This document shows positions 1-6,507 of a stretch of DNA of 23,160 nt, piece by piece. Each line of letters begins with the position of its first letter. Position 1 is the first letter of the stretch. The stretch is from a virus. The notes beneath the pieces are model-generated. The model worked only from the letters and a program-made list of their open reading frames with translations, was not told the origin of the DNA and did not search any database. Location: IMG/VR virus record IMGVR_UViG_3300047445_000207, positions 1 to 23,160 of that record; one strand, given 5' to 3'. The translations under genes were made by a program, and so were the position numbers.

Positions 1-501
1 GCGGCTAAGGGTCTCGTAAATGGTCTAAAGAAGCAAAAGAAGAGCATTGAAAAAGTGATGCTCGACATTGCTAAGGCCATGGAAAAGGCTATCCGTAAGG
101 CCCTGGGTATTAAGTCGCCTAGCCGTGTCATGGCAAAGATTGGTGACTTTACAGCGGATGGCTTCCTAGGCGCCGTACAGCGCCGTATCCGCGAGGCTGG
201 CCTAGTCGGCGGCTCCTTCGCTCGCGCGGTCGCTGCGGGGGCCCTACATGAGGCGCAAGGGGTGGCTAAGGCTGCGGACAAGGCTCACGCCCTGGAGAAC
301 GCTACAGCCGCCGCTAACGCGTCCGGATCCGATGGCGCCTATGTCCGACACAACCAATGGCAGGCTGCGCAACCTATTGTGCATGTCCACGTTGCCGGAC
401 ACGTCACGGCAGAAAGGGACCTAGCTAAGGCTATTGCCACCAATGTACGTGACGAGATTATCCGTATCGGAAAGAGAAATGGAGGTAAGACCGGCCTTTA
501 G
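1..501 (+). CDS. Tail tape measure protein, C-terminal end (partial)
   Basis: The frame is open from the first base of the window, so this is the end of a longer gene; the first in-frame start codons seen (GTG at 55, ATG at 58) are internal. The piece carries the KALGIKSPSRV motif (window residues about 36-46) followed by a short helical, Ala-rich tail. GIKSPSR is a common signature near the C-terminus of siphovirus tape measure proteins, which span the tail lumen and set tail length. A minor tail gene follows directly, as expected in a tail module. The call is supported by the motif and gene order; the rest of the protein is outside the window. Confidence 0.82.
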   Translation, partial: AAKGLVNGLKKQKKSIEKVMLDIAKAMEKAIRKALGIKSPSRVMAKIGDFTADGFLGAVQRRIREAGLVGGSFARAVAAGALHEAQGVAKAADKAHALENATAAANASGSDGAYVRHNQWQAAQPIVHVHVAGHVTAERDLAKAIATNVRDEIIRIGKRNGGKTGL

Positions 502-523
502 CCCCTTTGGGGGCGGGGCCGGT
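490..523 (+). terminator. Nested hairpin between tape measure and minor tail genes
   Basis: ACCGGCC (490-496) pairs with GGCCGGT (517-523), enclosing a second small hairpin, GCCCC (501-505) with GGGGC (510-514). No T-run follows, so it is more likely an mRNA processing or stability element, or a weak attenuator, than a full terminator. The first arm and the stop codon lie inside the structure. The next gene has no obvious ribosome binding site, so the fold could also affect its translation (inference). Confidence 0.45.
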
Positions 524-534
524 CCCCTAACCCT

Positions 535-3500
535 ATGGCAAGTAATGTAAGGCTTTCCCTAGATGCTGCGGTCGCTTTCGAGTCGGAGATTAGCGACACT
601 CCCGCATATTCCGACGTGACCCCGTGGGTTAAGTCCTTCAATACTAACCGGGGACGTTCGTCTCAGCTAGATCAGTTCGAAACGGGCACCATCTCTATGA
701 CAATGGATAATACGGATGGACGTTTTACCCCCGACCGCATTAATGCGGCGGGATTCGAATTGTACGCCTCTAACGTCGTTAACCCCTCCGTCACTAGCGC
801 GTTTACCGCGTCCAATGGTGTGACGCTCGCGAATTACGTTCTCCCCTCAACGGGTAAGTCAACCCTTAAGGTTACGATGCCCACCATGGGAGGGACGAGT
901 CTTTCCCTCGTGACTATGCCGACTATCACGGTAAGTCCCACTACTCGCCTAGTGGGTACTTTCAAGTTTAGGAAGTTTTCTTCCAGCGATGCGAGTCTAA
1001 CTATTCGCCCGTATCTCGACTTCTACAACGCTAACAACAGTCTCAACCATTCCATACCTATTTTCGCCTATGCGGACGTTAATAGCGATACCACGGCGAC
1101 TAGCTACACTTTCACTACAGAGGTTCCGGCCGACTCCTATTCGGTGAAGGTGCGTTTCACTAACCGTACCGGGACCACGGCAACTAACTTTCTTATTGAG
1201 GAATGTCACCTTAACAACAATGACCCTTACGTCATTTATGACTCATACTATGCGGCATACAAGAATAAGGTTGCGCCGAATAGGCGGGTAACAGTTCACT
1301 CCGTCATGGGCGGTAACATCCTTCCCCGCTGGATAGCTTCCCCCGTCATGGGGGAAGAGGCCTACGGGCCTAACGGACGCTATGAGCGGACGCTAGGGCC
1401 CTCCGGGGAACTCTGGTGGACGTACTCTTACCAGAACGTAGTTAGCCCCCCTACGGCCGATGCCGGAAATACCTCATTTCGCATTAAGATGAACAAGGCA
1501 ACCGCTAATGCGGTTACCGGAACCGAGGTAGGTCAAAATTACCTGTATGCCCAAACCCCCATTTATGGTGGTCGCGCATATCGTGTCAGGTATTGGGTTA
1601 GGGCGGATACCACGGTTGGCATTCCCCCCGCCGGAGTCATGAGGGCGGAGGCAATGGACCGCACTACCGGTAATGGATGGGTTGCGGGTAACGTTAGCTG
1701 GACTCCCACGGATGGTACGTGGTTTAGGGTTGACCAAACCCATGTTGTCCCGGCCGATTACAGCTCCTATGACTTCCGTATTGCATTCTTTTTCGGGGAG
1801 CATGTTCTATCGCAGAATGTTTCTAACGATTTCGCTTTTGAGCTAATGGGCCTCCAAATCCAGGATGTCACCTACAACACTAATCCGCTGGATTATGCTT
1901 ACGGTGATGGTGCCGAGCCCGTGTTTAACGGGTATGCGGAAAAGTGGTCCTCGGCCACCTATTCCCCTTACGGGAATCAGGAGGTGGAGGTTTACGCCTC
2001 CGACGATTTCCGAATATTCTCGGATACCGTTTACCCTAACCCGGTTAAGGCCGGTGTTTTGGCGGATCCCAACCTAGTTTCTTATATGCCGTTCGATGAT
2101 CCGGCAGGATCCACTAGAGCCAATGACGGCTGGAATTCCAGCCTAGGGGGTGGAGGAACCTTTAGTTCCTCCGACGGAGGATCTACTGTCACGTTTGGCG
2201 TGACCGGTTTTGTTGGTGGCGTTAATGACGGTACGTGTATCCAATTTGGCGCCCCTGCGGTTAGCACTAACGGAACACGATTTCAAATGTCTGGGCAACC
2301 CAATGTGGTGACTAATCCGAACGTTAAAAGCGGTTTGGGGCAGTCGGATACAGGCTTTCAGTTGTCATTCTGGTTTAACATTCCCTCCGGATCCCGCCCG
2401 GCTAACAATGCCCATTACGCCGTATTCGCCGCTTCCCGTTTCTCTGACGGGGCTAGTACTCACCTCGTGTCATGTTTTGGCGACGCTAACGGCGACTACA
2501 TTTACACCCGCTGGGGGCATATCAGTACCGGCTATCTCGTCAACAAGACGAGAGGAACGCTATTTGATGGCAATGCACATCACGTCATCATTAACGGTAG
2601 TGCGGTATCAAACGCCTTCAATGGCGCTCGACCTATCTCCGTTTACGTGGACGGTGTTCTAGCGGGATCCACTACGACTCCCACAGGCACTACTCCTATT
2701 CCGGATGACCATTACATTGGCGGATCCCCGGATACGGCCTTTAACTTTGCCCGTTGGCAATTCGTCGGCAAGCTATCTCACGTCTCGCTATCGTCGAGTA
2801 ACCAGACGAATGTTACCGATAAGTGGAACGCGCGTTTCTGGGAAAAGTCGCCCTCTAAGACTGGTGGATTTACCCTCGGGTATATCGCCCGTGGCGTTAA
2901 CGCTACCCGTTACGGATCCTACGATGGCGACACGGGGCCCGTTACGGGCTACAACCTTTACCCTGCATCGTTCACGAACGCTTCCGCCCTTAGCGTCCTC
3001 CAGGACACCGCAAGGGACTTGAGAGGCTTTGTGTACGCCAATAGGGACGGCCGTATCACCTGGTACAACCGGACGACCGTTGCGGGCCTCCTAAATGCGA
3101 CACCTAAGGTTGGCAATAGCGCAACCGTGGACCTCACCCTAGGCGAGGGGCCGGAACCTGGGTGGACTTATGAATCCGATATCACTCGGATTTACAACTA
3201 TGTTGAGGGGACTCACGTCAATACCGGTAACATCTATACCAATATTGACACCGTCTCGATTAAGCGTTACGGCAAGAGGCCTTACACGTTCGAAAGTAAC
3301 CTGTCTAATACGTCGAATGTTGAGCTACAGGTTAACGATTTGCTGAACGGCGATGATGGTTACAACCGGCCTAAGGTCCAGCTAAGTGACCTAAACTTTA
3401 GCCTCACGCCTAATTACGCCATGGCGGCAAAGATTCTCCGTATGGATCTATTGGGGATTTTGACGCTAAAGAATCTTCCCGATTACGCCCCATGGCTAAC

Positions 3501-3636
3501 GGCTTATCTTCAGGTCGAAAGAATTGCACACAGCGTGAACGTCAATGGTGGAACGTGTGAATGGAACACGACTATTTCTGTGTTCAATGTCGGCACCCCC
3601 GTGCCGCATCCGTTCGGCACTAAGACGCCTTACTAG
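535..3636 (+). CDS. Minor tail protein with LamG-like domain
   Basis: A 1033-aa structural protein next to the tape measure gene. The N-terminus (about residues 1-65, with TPWVKSFNTNRG and MTMDNTDGRFTP) resembles the distal-tail/baseplate beta domain common in actinophage minor tail proteins. Residues about 80-235 and 345-420 look like jelly-roll or carbohydrate-binding folds (alternating beta, YRVRYWVRA). Residues about 503-775 resemble a laminin-G/concanavalin lectin domain (LVSYMPFDD, DGVLAGSTTT, FVGKLSHVSL). The C-terminal ~240 residues return to a tail-hub-like region. Large multi-domain proteins of this kind sit at the tail tip and are thought to bind host surface glycans. The start has no clear Shine-Dalgarno sequence; GGGG at 515-518 is far away. 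Tail role is well supported by position; the domain limits are estimates. Confidence 0.8.
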   Translation: MASNVRLSLDAAVAFESEISDTPAYSDVTPWVKSFNTNRGRSSQLDQFETGTISMTMDNTDGRFTPDRINAAGFELYASNVVNPSVTSAFTASNGVTLANYVLPSTGKSTLKVTMPTMGGTSLSLVTMPTITVSPTTRLVGTFKFRKFSSSDASLTIRPYLDFYNANNSLNHSIPIFAYADVNSDTTATSYTFTTEVPADSYSVKVRFTNRTGTTATNFLIEECHLNNNDPYVIYDSYYAAYKNKVAPNRRVTVHSVMGGNILPRWIASPVMGEEAYGPNGRYERTLGPSGELWWTYSYQNVVSPPTADAGNTSFRIKMNKATANAVTGTEVGQNYLYAQTPIYGGRAYRVRYWVRADTTVGIPPAGVMRAEAMDRTTGNGWVAGNVSWTPTDGTWFRVDQTHVVPADYSSYDFRIAFFFGEHVLSQNVSNDFAFELMGLQIQDVTYNTNPLDYAYGDGAEPVFNGYAEKWSSATYSPYGNQEVEVYASDDFRIFSDTVYPNPVKAGVLADPNLVSYMPFDDPAGSTRANDGWNSSLGGGGTFSSSDGGSTVTFGVTGFVGGVNDGTCIQFGAPAVSTNGTRFQMSGQPNVVTNPNVKSGLGQSDTGFQLSFWFNIPSGSRPANNAHYAVFAASRFSDGASTHLVSCFGDANGDYIYTRWGHISTGYLVNKTRGTLFDGNAHHVIINGSAVSNAFNGARPISVYVDGVLAGSTTTPTGTTPIPDDHYIGGSPDTAFNFARWQFVGKLSHVSLSSSNQTNVTDKWNARFWEKSPSKTGGFTLGYIARGVNATRYGSYDGDTGPVTGYNLYPASFTNASALSVLQDTARDLRGFVYANRDGRITWYNRTTVAGLLNATPKVGNSATVDLTLGEGPEPGWTYESDITRIYNYVEGTHVNTGNIYTNIDTVSIKRYGKRPYTFESNLSNTSNVELQVNDLLNGDDGYNRPKVQLSDLNFSLTPNYAMAAKILRMDLLGILTLKNLPDYAPWLTAYLQVERIAHSVNVNGGTCEWNTTISVFNVGTPVPHPFGTKTPY

Positions 3637-3656
3637 ATTTAGAGGGGATATCGGCA

Positions 3657-4034
3657 ATGGATTATGTGGGTCTCGCTTTGGGCGCTTGTGGCGCCCTTAT
3701 TGGCGTTGGCTCCGCGTTTGTTCGGATTAGGTCTGAAACGGATACGGAATCGGCGCGACTCTGGAAGGAGAATGCAGAGGCGGAAAAGACTAGGGCCGAT
3801 CGGCTAGAGGCGACGGTTAGGGATCTAACCGCGCGCGTGGAGAGACTGGAGGCGGAAAACGGGATGCTCCGGTCCCTCGTGACGGGGGAACGGGCCTTGG
3901 ACGACCTATCAACTCTGATCACGTCCCAGCATGCGCGAGTAATGGAGGCTCTGAGAGGGCCCAGCGGCCCCGTGCGGGCCGTTGAGACCCGGGACGGTAC
4001 GCCGACCCCGGACAAGGATTCCAGGGCCTCCTAG
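3657..4034 (+). CDS. Small membrane-anchored coiled-coil protein, upstream of endolysin
   Basis: 125 aa. Residues about 3-24 form one hydrophobic, Gly/Ala-rich helix (GLALGACGALIGVGSAF). Residues about 28-80 are a strongly charged heptad-type helix (RLEATVRDLTARVERLEAEN), and the tail is disordered. AGAGGGG (3641-3647) lies 9 nt before the ATG. One N-terminal membrane segment plus a coiled coil just before the endolysin suggests a lysis-accessory protein, an unusual holin, or a membrane-bound tail or chaperone factor. No family is recognised, so the lysis link rests on position alone. Confidence 0.7.
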   Translation: MDYVGLALGACGALIGVGSAFVRIRSETDTESARLWKENAEAEKTRADRLEATVRDLTARVERLEAENGMLRSLVTGERALDDLSTLITSQHARVMEALRGPSGPVRAVETRDGTPTPDKDSRAS

Positions 4035-4051
4035 GCCCCTTCAAAGCTTTC

Positions 4052-4080
4052 AGGCCCCTACCGGGTTGGTGGGGGCCTTT
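4052..4080 (+). terminator. Intrinsic terminator or attenuator before endolysin
   Basis: AGGCCCC (4052-4058) pairs with GGGGCCT (4072-4078), with an inner ACC/GGT pairing, followed by TTTCTC. It lies between the coiled-coil gene and the endolysin on the same strand, so it may reduce rather than block read-through. Confidence 0.6.
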
Positions 4081-4106
4081 CTCATGCTCAAAAGAAAGGA
4101 GTAGGT

Positions 4107-4859
4107 ATGTCCGGCAGAAACGCAATGCTTGCCGAATGTAAGTCTTGGGTTACCAAGGCCTATAAGGAGGGCGCGAATAACAACACCGTATTCGGTAAGT
4201 GGTATGGCCTGAACTTCCAGCCTTGGTGCGACATGTACATTAGTTATTGCGCTAACAAGTCTGGTAACGCTAGCGCGGTTGGCAAGTTTGCTTACACTCC
4301 CGCGCACGTGAACTGGTTTAAGTCCCGTAAGCAGTGGGGCCTAACCCCTAAGGTTGGCGCCATTGTCTTTTACGATTGGGACGTCGACGGTATGGCCGAT
4401 CACGTCGGTATCGTGAAGTCGTTTACCGATTCGACGATTACCACCTATGAGGGTAATACCTCTAGCGGCAATGGCGGATCACAGTCTAATGGTGATGGCG
4501 CCTATGAGCGCACGCGTCCCCGTAAGGTCGCTACGGTTCTAGGTTACGGTTATCCGGCCTACGCGCCGGATCCCGTTAGGGCTCCTCCGGTCACCGTAAA
4601 GGCTCCCGCTTTCCCGGGGTTCGATAAGCTTTACCCTGGTAAAGCTTCCCCATATGTGACGCTCCTAGACAAGCGGCTAATTGCCCTGGGGTATAAGCGC
4701 TATTACAAGTCTGGTCCGGGGCCGATGTACGGCACGGGCACCCAGGCTGCGGTTAAGGCCTACCAGGTTGCGCACCCCGAGTTTCAGGCGCACGGTCGAC
4801 CGGACACGGTCTGTGGCGCTAGGCAGTGGGCTGCAATCTTCAAGGGCTATAAGGGCTAA
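4107..4859 (+). CDS. Endolysin: CHAP hydrolase with C-terminal peptidoglycan-binding domain
   Basis: 250 aa. The N-terminal half (about residues 25-150) is a CHAP (NlpC/P60-like) domain: Cys41 in PWCDMYISYC, His99 in ADHVGIV and Glu115/Asn117 in YEGN form the expected Cys-His-Glu/Asn catalytic set, and the GAIVFYDWD strand is typical. A Pro-rich linker (about 150-165) leads to a C-terminal domain (about 170-248) with GTGTQAAVKAYQ, typical of PG_binding_1. CHAP enzymes cut peptidoglycan stem peptides or cross-bridges as amidases or endopeptidases; which bond is cut here cannot be read from sequence. There is no signal peptide, so release would need a holin. AAAGGAG is well placed before the ATG. 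It is the last gene of the rightward late block and is followed by a strong terminator. Confidence 0.9.
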   Translation: MSGRNAMLAECKSWVTKAYKEGANNNTVFGKWYGLNFQPWCDMYISYCANKSGNASAVGKFAYTPAHVNWFKSRKQWGLTPKVGAIVFYDWDVDGMADHVGIVKSFTDSTITTYEGNTSSGNGGSQSNGDGAYERTRPRKVATVLGYGYPAYAPDPVRAPPVTVKAPAFPGFDKLYPGKASPYVTLLDKRLIALGYKRYYKSGPGPMYGTGTQAAVKAYQVAHPEFQAHGRPDTVCGARQWAAIFKGYKG

Positions 4860-4867
4860 AAGGAAAA

Positions 4868-4887
4868 GGGCCCCCTTTCGGGGGCCC
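4868..4887. terminator. Bidirectional terminator between convergent genes
   Basis: Perfect 8-bp stem GGGCCCCC (4868-4875) with GGGGGCCC (4880-4887), loop TTTC. Flanking AAAA on the left and TTCCCTTT on the right give T-rich tails in both directions. It separates the endolysin (plus) from the first minus-strand accessory gene. Confidence 0.85.
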
Positions 4888-4893
4888 TTCCCT

Positions 4894-5133
4894 TTACTTG
4901 AAAACCAGGATCGTTCCGTAGACGTAAGCCCCATCGCGAATCCTCCGGGACTGGATTCCGACTATGTGGGTTTCTTCCCTTGCGATTCCCATTTCGTCAA
5001 CCCCCCAGTTCCAAATCTCGTTAACTAGGGCTTGCGCCTTAGCGCTGTCCTCCGGGTGTTCCGTTCCCGGAAGCCTCCGGTCCTCCAGGACTTTACCGGT
5101 TTCGTCCATTTCCGTGAGCCAAACCGCGTACAT
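4894..5133 (-). CDS. Small hypothetical protein, 79 aa
   Basis: No family recognised. The protein starts MYAVWLTEMDE and ends with a beta-rich stretch (THIVGIQSRRIRDGAYVYGTILVF). The middle (about 25-45) is helical, and there are no membrane segments or cysteines. It is a stand-alone cassette: a promoter at 5185-5213, an untranslated leader with the recurring AGCGGAAGGGG ribosome-binding element (5140-5150), the gene, and a shared terminator at 4868-4887. Confidence 0.7.
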   Translation of the reverse strand: MYAVWLTEMDETGKVLEDRRLPGTEHPEDSAKAQALVNEIWNWGVDEMGIAREETHIVGIQSRRIRDGAYVYGTILVFK

Positions 5134-5184
5134 CCTATTCCCCTTCCGCTGGGCCCGGGGCCCTATCCCCGTTCCGCTGCACTA

Positions 5185-5213
5185 AGTAAAGCATGCCCTT
5201 AGGGGATTAGCAA
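5185..5213 (-). promoter_or_regulatory. Minus-strand promoter with degenerate operator
   Basis: On the minus strand the -35 is TTGCTA (5208-5213), then a 17-nt spacer, then the -10 TTTACT (5185-5190). The spacer holds CCCCTAAGGGCATGC, a decayed relative of the GCACACCC-N5-GGGTGTGC operator seen at the other cassettes. The -35 overlaps the last bases of the upstream terminator stem. It drives the 79-aa gene ending at 4894. Confidence 0.6.
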
Positions 5214-5235
5214 CCCCCCGCTTTAGCGGGGGGTT
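5212..5235 (-). terminator. Terminator of the zinc-ribbon gene
   Basis: Ten-bp perfect stem AACCCCCCGC (5212-5221) with GCGGGGGGTT (5226-5235), loop TTTA. It lies just downstream of the minus-strand gene at 5253-5552. Its distal arm shares two bases with the next promoter's -35, so termination and re-initiation are packed together. Confidence 0.75.
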
Positions 5236-5252
5236 GCCCTTAGCGGTTAGGC

Positions 5253-5552
5253 CTAAAACTCGTAGGCTTCCCTGTCGACCAGCGGGGGAACCATCCCCCT
5301 GGACCACATGGACCGGGCGGAGAGTTCCGCACAGTTAAGGCAAAGCGGTTGCCGGTTTTGCTTCGCACGTTGGAATTCTTCCGGGGTGTATTCCCGGGGG
5401 GCGATTACGCCGTCCACAATCTGAACGTCTACCGGCAAGCCGGTTTCCGGAAGAATCGCAACCCCCATTACCCGGTCGGCATTTTCCAGCAAAAAGGTAA
5501 CGACACTGTGACAGTTAGCGCACTTTGAGACGATTAGTTCGTGTCCGCCCAT
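5253..5552 (-). CDS. Zinc-ribbon-like hypothetical protein, 99 aa
   Basis: The protein has two cysteine pairs, KCANC near the N-terminus (residues about 10-14) and LCLNC near residue 78, which would form a zinc ribbon. Between them are beta strands (VMGVAILPETGLPVDVQIVDG). The family is not recognised. The frame stays open to 5636, but that longer reading would run back through the promoter. ATG at 5552 is preceded by GCGGAAAAGGGATAAGGGAA and is preferred. It is transcribed from the promoter at 5607-5636 and closed by the hairpin at 5212-5235. Confidence 0.72.
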   Translation of the reverse strand: MGGHELIVSKCANCHSVVTFLLENADRVMGVAILPETGLPVDVQIVDGVIAPREYTPEEFQRAKQNRQPLCLNCAELSARSMWSRGMVPPLVDREAYEF

Positions 5553-5580
5553 TTCCCTTATCCCTTTTCCGCCGGGGTTC

Positions 5581-5600
5581 GTCACCCTAACCGGGGTGAC
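5581..5600. repeat. Perfect inverted repeat in leader of zinc-ribbon gene
   Basis: GTCACCC (5581-5587) and GGGTGAC (5594-5600) form a perfect 7-bp dyad. It lies just downstream of the -10 at 5607, so it would be at the start of the transcript. It could be an operator or an mRNA hairpin. The half-site CACCC resembles half of the common cassette operator. Confidence 0.5.
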
Positions 5601-5606
5601 GCGTTG

Positions 5607-5636
5607 ATTAAAACACGCGGGAGTGTTCCCGCGCAA
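5607..5636 (-). promoter_or_regulatory. Minus-strand promoter with a distinct palindromic operator
   Basis: -35 TTGCGC (5631-5636), 18-nt spacer, -10 TTTAAT (5607-5612), all on the minus strand. The spacer region holds a perfect dyad, CGCGGGA (5616-5622) with TCCCGCG (5627-5633), unlike the cassette operator. It lies in the divergent gap before the plus-strand gene at 5657 and may influence both. Confidence 0.6.
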
Positions 5637-5656
5637 CCGTTAGGAGCAAAACGCTA

Positions 5657-5875
5657 ATGACCTTTCTCGACCGTAACCGCGCACGCATCTTTGCCGTTGT
5701 AGCGGCCCTACTGCCTCTCGCATCGGTCTACCTACACAACCTCCCCACGGGGCTTGTCCTGGGCGCCGTAGCGGCCCTCCTGGGCCTCAACGTGGACTCT
5801 CAGACCGTGCCGCTAACCGAGCACGACACTAAGGTTACGGAGGCCCTTTACACTGATGTCCCGTCGGGTGAGTAA
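5657..5875 (+). CDS. Two-TM holin-like small membrane protein
   Basis: 72 aa. After a short charged N-terminus (MTFLDRNRAR) come two hydrophobic segments, about residues 11-28 (IFAVVAALLPLASVYLHN) and 31-46 (TGLVLGAVAALLGLNV), then a polar acidic tail. Size and topology fit class II holins, which form membrane holes that release endolysin. The endolysin is nearby on the same strand, but two minus-strand genes lie between. AGGAG (5642-5646) precedes the ATG by 10 nt. The stop codon lies inside a GTAA-repeat (5868-5892), and a strong terminator follows. Other small membrane functions are possible. Confidence 0.68.
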   Translation: MTFLDRNRARIFAVVAALLPLASVYLHNLPTGLVLGAVAALLGLNVDSQTVPLTEHDTKVTEALYTDVPSGE

Positions 5876-5892
5876 GTAAGTATGTATCTAAC
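5868..5892 (+). repeat. GTAA/GTAT tetranucleotide repeat
   Basis: GTGAGTAAGTAAGTATGTAT followed by CTAAC: five GTRA/GTAT-type units overlapping the stop codon of the holin-like gene. Nearly the same string occurs at 12328-12350, and again inverted at 12366-12388. A shared protein-binding site is possible (inference). Confidence 0.55.
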
Positions 5893-5907
5893 CCCCTAAA
5901 CGACTAA

Positions 5908-5937
5908 GGCCCCCGCCGTAATGGCGGGGGCCCTTTT
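5908..5937. terminator. Bidirectional terminator, holin-like gene / Lsr2-like gene
   Basis: Perfect 10-bp stem GGCCCCCGCC (5908-5917) with GGCGGGGGCC (5923-5932), loop GTAAT, followed by CTTTTC. It sits between convergent genes. Confidence 0.85.
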
Positions 5938-5955
5938 CGTGTTTCCGGCCTACCT

Positions 5956-6381
5956 TTAGCCCTTTACAGGCATGAGGTCATCAACGGAAACGTTGTGCGC
6001 TTGCGCGTAAGACTCCTTAATGTCCATGGGGATCCGGCCCCGGTCCCCCACCTCGTAACCCTCACCGATCGCCCACTGGCGAACCATGTTCAGGTTGTGG
6101 CCGGTGTTCCGGCGGGGGCCGCGCGGAGCGACGGCCGTCCGCGTCCGGATAGGGGCGGCAGGCTTGCGGACAAGCGTAAGGGCCGCGTCCTCATCGATGG
6201 CCGCGCAAGCAATGTACTTAGCGAACATTTCCCGGAAACCGTTTGCCTGGTCCTTAGACGTTTCCAGCTTAAACGCCACACCGTCAAGGGAGAATCGGAC
6301 AATGTCCGAGTCTTCTTCGGCGATAACGTCGCCGGTAACGTCGTCGATAACCTCTACCAGTTCAATGATCTTGCGCGCCAT
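5956..6381 (-). CDS. Lsr2-like nucleoid protein / xenogeneic silencer
   Basis: 141 aa. The N-terminal part (about 1-60: VEVIDDVTGD, DIVRFSLDGVAFKLE) matches the beta-hairpin-plus-helix oligomerisation domain of Lsr2. The C-terminal part (about 96-132: MVRQWAIGEGYEV, DRGRIPMDIKESYAQAH) matches the Lsr2 DNA-binding domain, whose RGR tripeptide (residues 114-116) inserts into the minor groove of AT-rich DNA. Host Lsr2 coats and silences foreign AT-rich genes in actinobacteria; phage copies are known and may silence phage or host genes or interfere with host Lsr2. A linker rich in Pro/Arg (about 72-92) joins the domains. It has its own promoter (6461-6490) and a leader hairpin (6425-6444). Possible targets are the AT-rich blocks at 8100-9900 (inference). 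Confidence 0.85.
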   Translation of the reverse strand: MARKIIELVEVIDDVTGDVIAEEDSDIVRFSLDGVAFKLETSKDQANGFREMFAKYIACAAIDEDAALTLVRKPAAPIRTRTAVAPRGPRRNTGHNLNMVRQWAIGEGYEVGDRGRIPMDIKESYAQAHNVSVDDLMPVKG

Positions 6382-6424
6382 GACCGGGGTTTCCTTTTCC
6401 TTGGTTTCCGCTGGGCGTCAGGAG

Positions 6425-6444
6425 CGGGGGCCTTTCGGCCCCCG
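6425..6444 (-). promoter_or_regulatory. Leader hairpin of the Lsr2-like gene
   Basis: Eight-bp perfect stem CGGGGGCC (6425-6432) with GGCCCCCG (6437-6444), loop TTTC, between the promoter (6461-6490) and the ATG (6381). On the transcribed minus strand no U-run follows, so attenuation or mRNA stabilisation is more likely than full termination. The leader also has CCCAGCGGAAA (6405-6415). Confidence 0.5.
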
Positions 6445-6460
6445 TTCCCTTCTGCTTAGG

Positions 6461-6490
6461 ATTATGCCCTAACCCTTAGGGTTAGCGCAA
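6461..6490 (-). promoter_or_regulatory. Promoter of Lsr2-like gene with CTAACCC dyad
   Basis: Minus strand: -35 TTGCGC (6485-6490), 18-nt spacer, -10 CATAAT (6461-6466). The spacer is largely a perfect dyad, CTAACCC (6469-6475), TTA, GGGTTAG (6479-6485). This differs from the GCACACCC operator, so the gene is probably under another regulator, possibly itself. Confidence 0.6.
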
Positions 6491-6507
6491 CCCCCCCTTT
6501 AGGGGTT
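6489..6507 (-). terminator. Weak terminator of the Glu-rich gene
   Basis: AACCCC (6489-6494) can pair with GGGGTT (6502-6507) around the gene's stop codon. The stem abuts and shares bases with the -35 of the next promoter, the same arrangement as at 5212-5235. The stem is short and there is no U-run. Confidence 0.45.

Noticed and set aside
5553-5636. Longer start for the zinc-ribbon gene
   Set aside because: It would place the start codon in the -35 and translate across the promoter; the ATG at 5552 has a good ribosome site.
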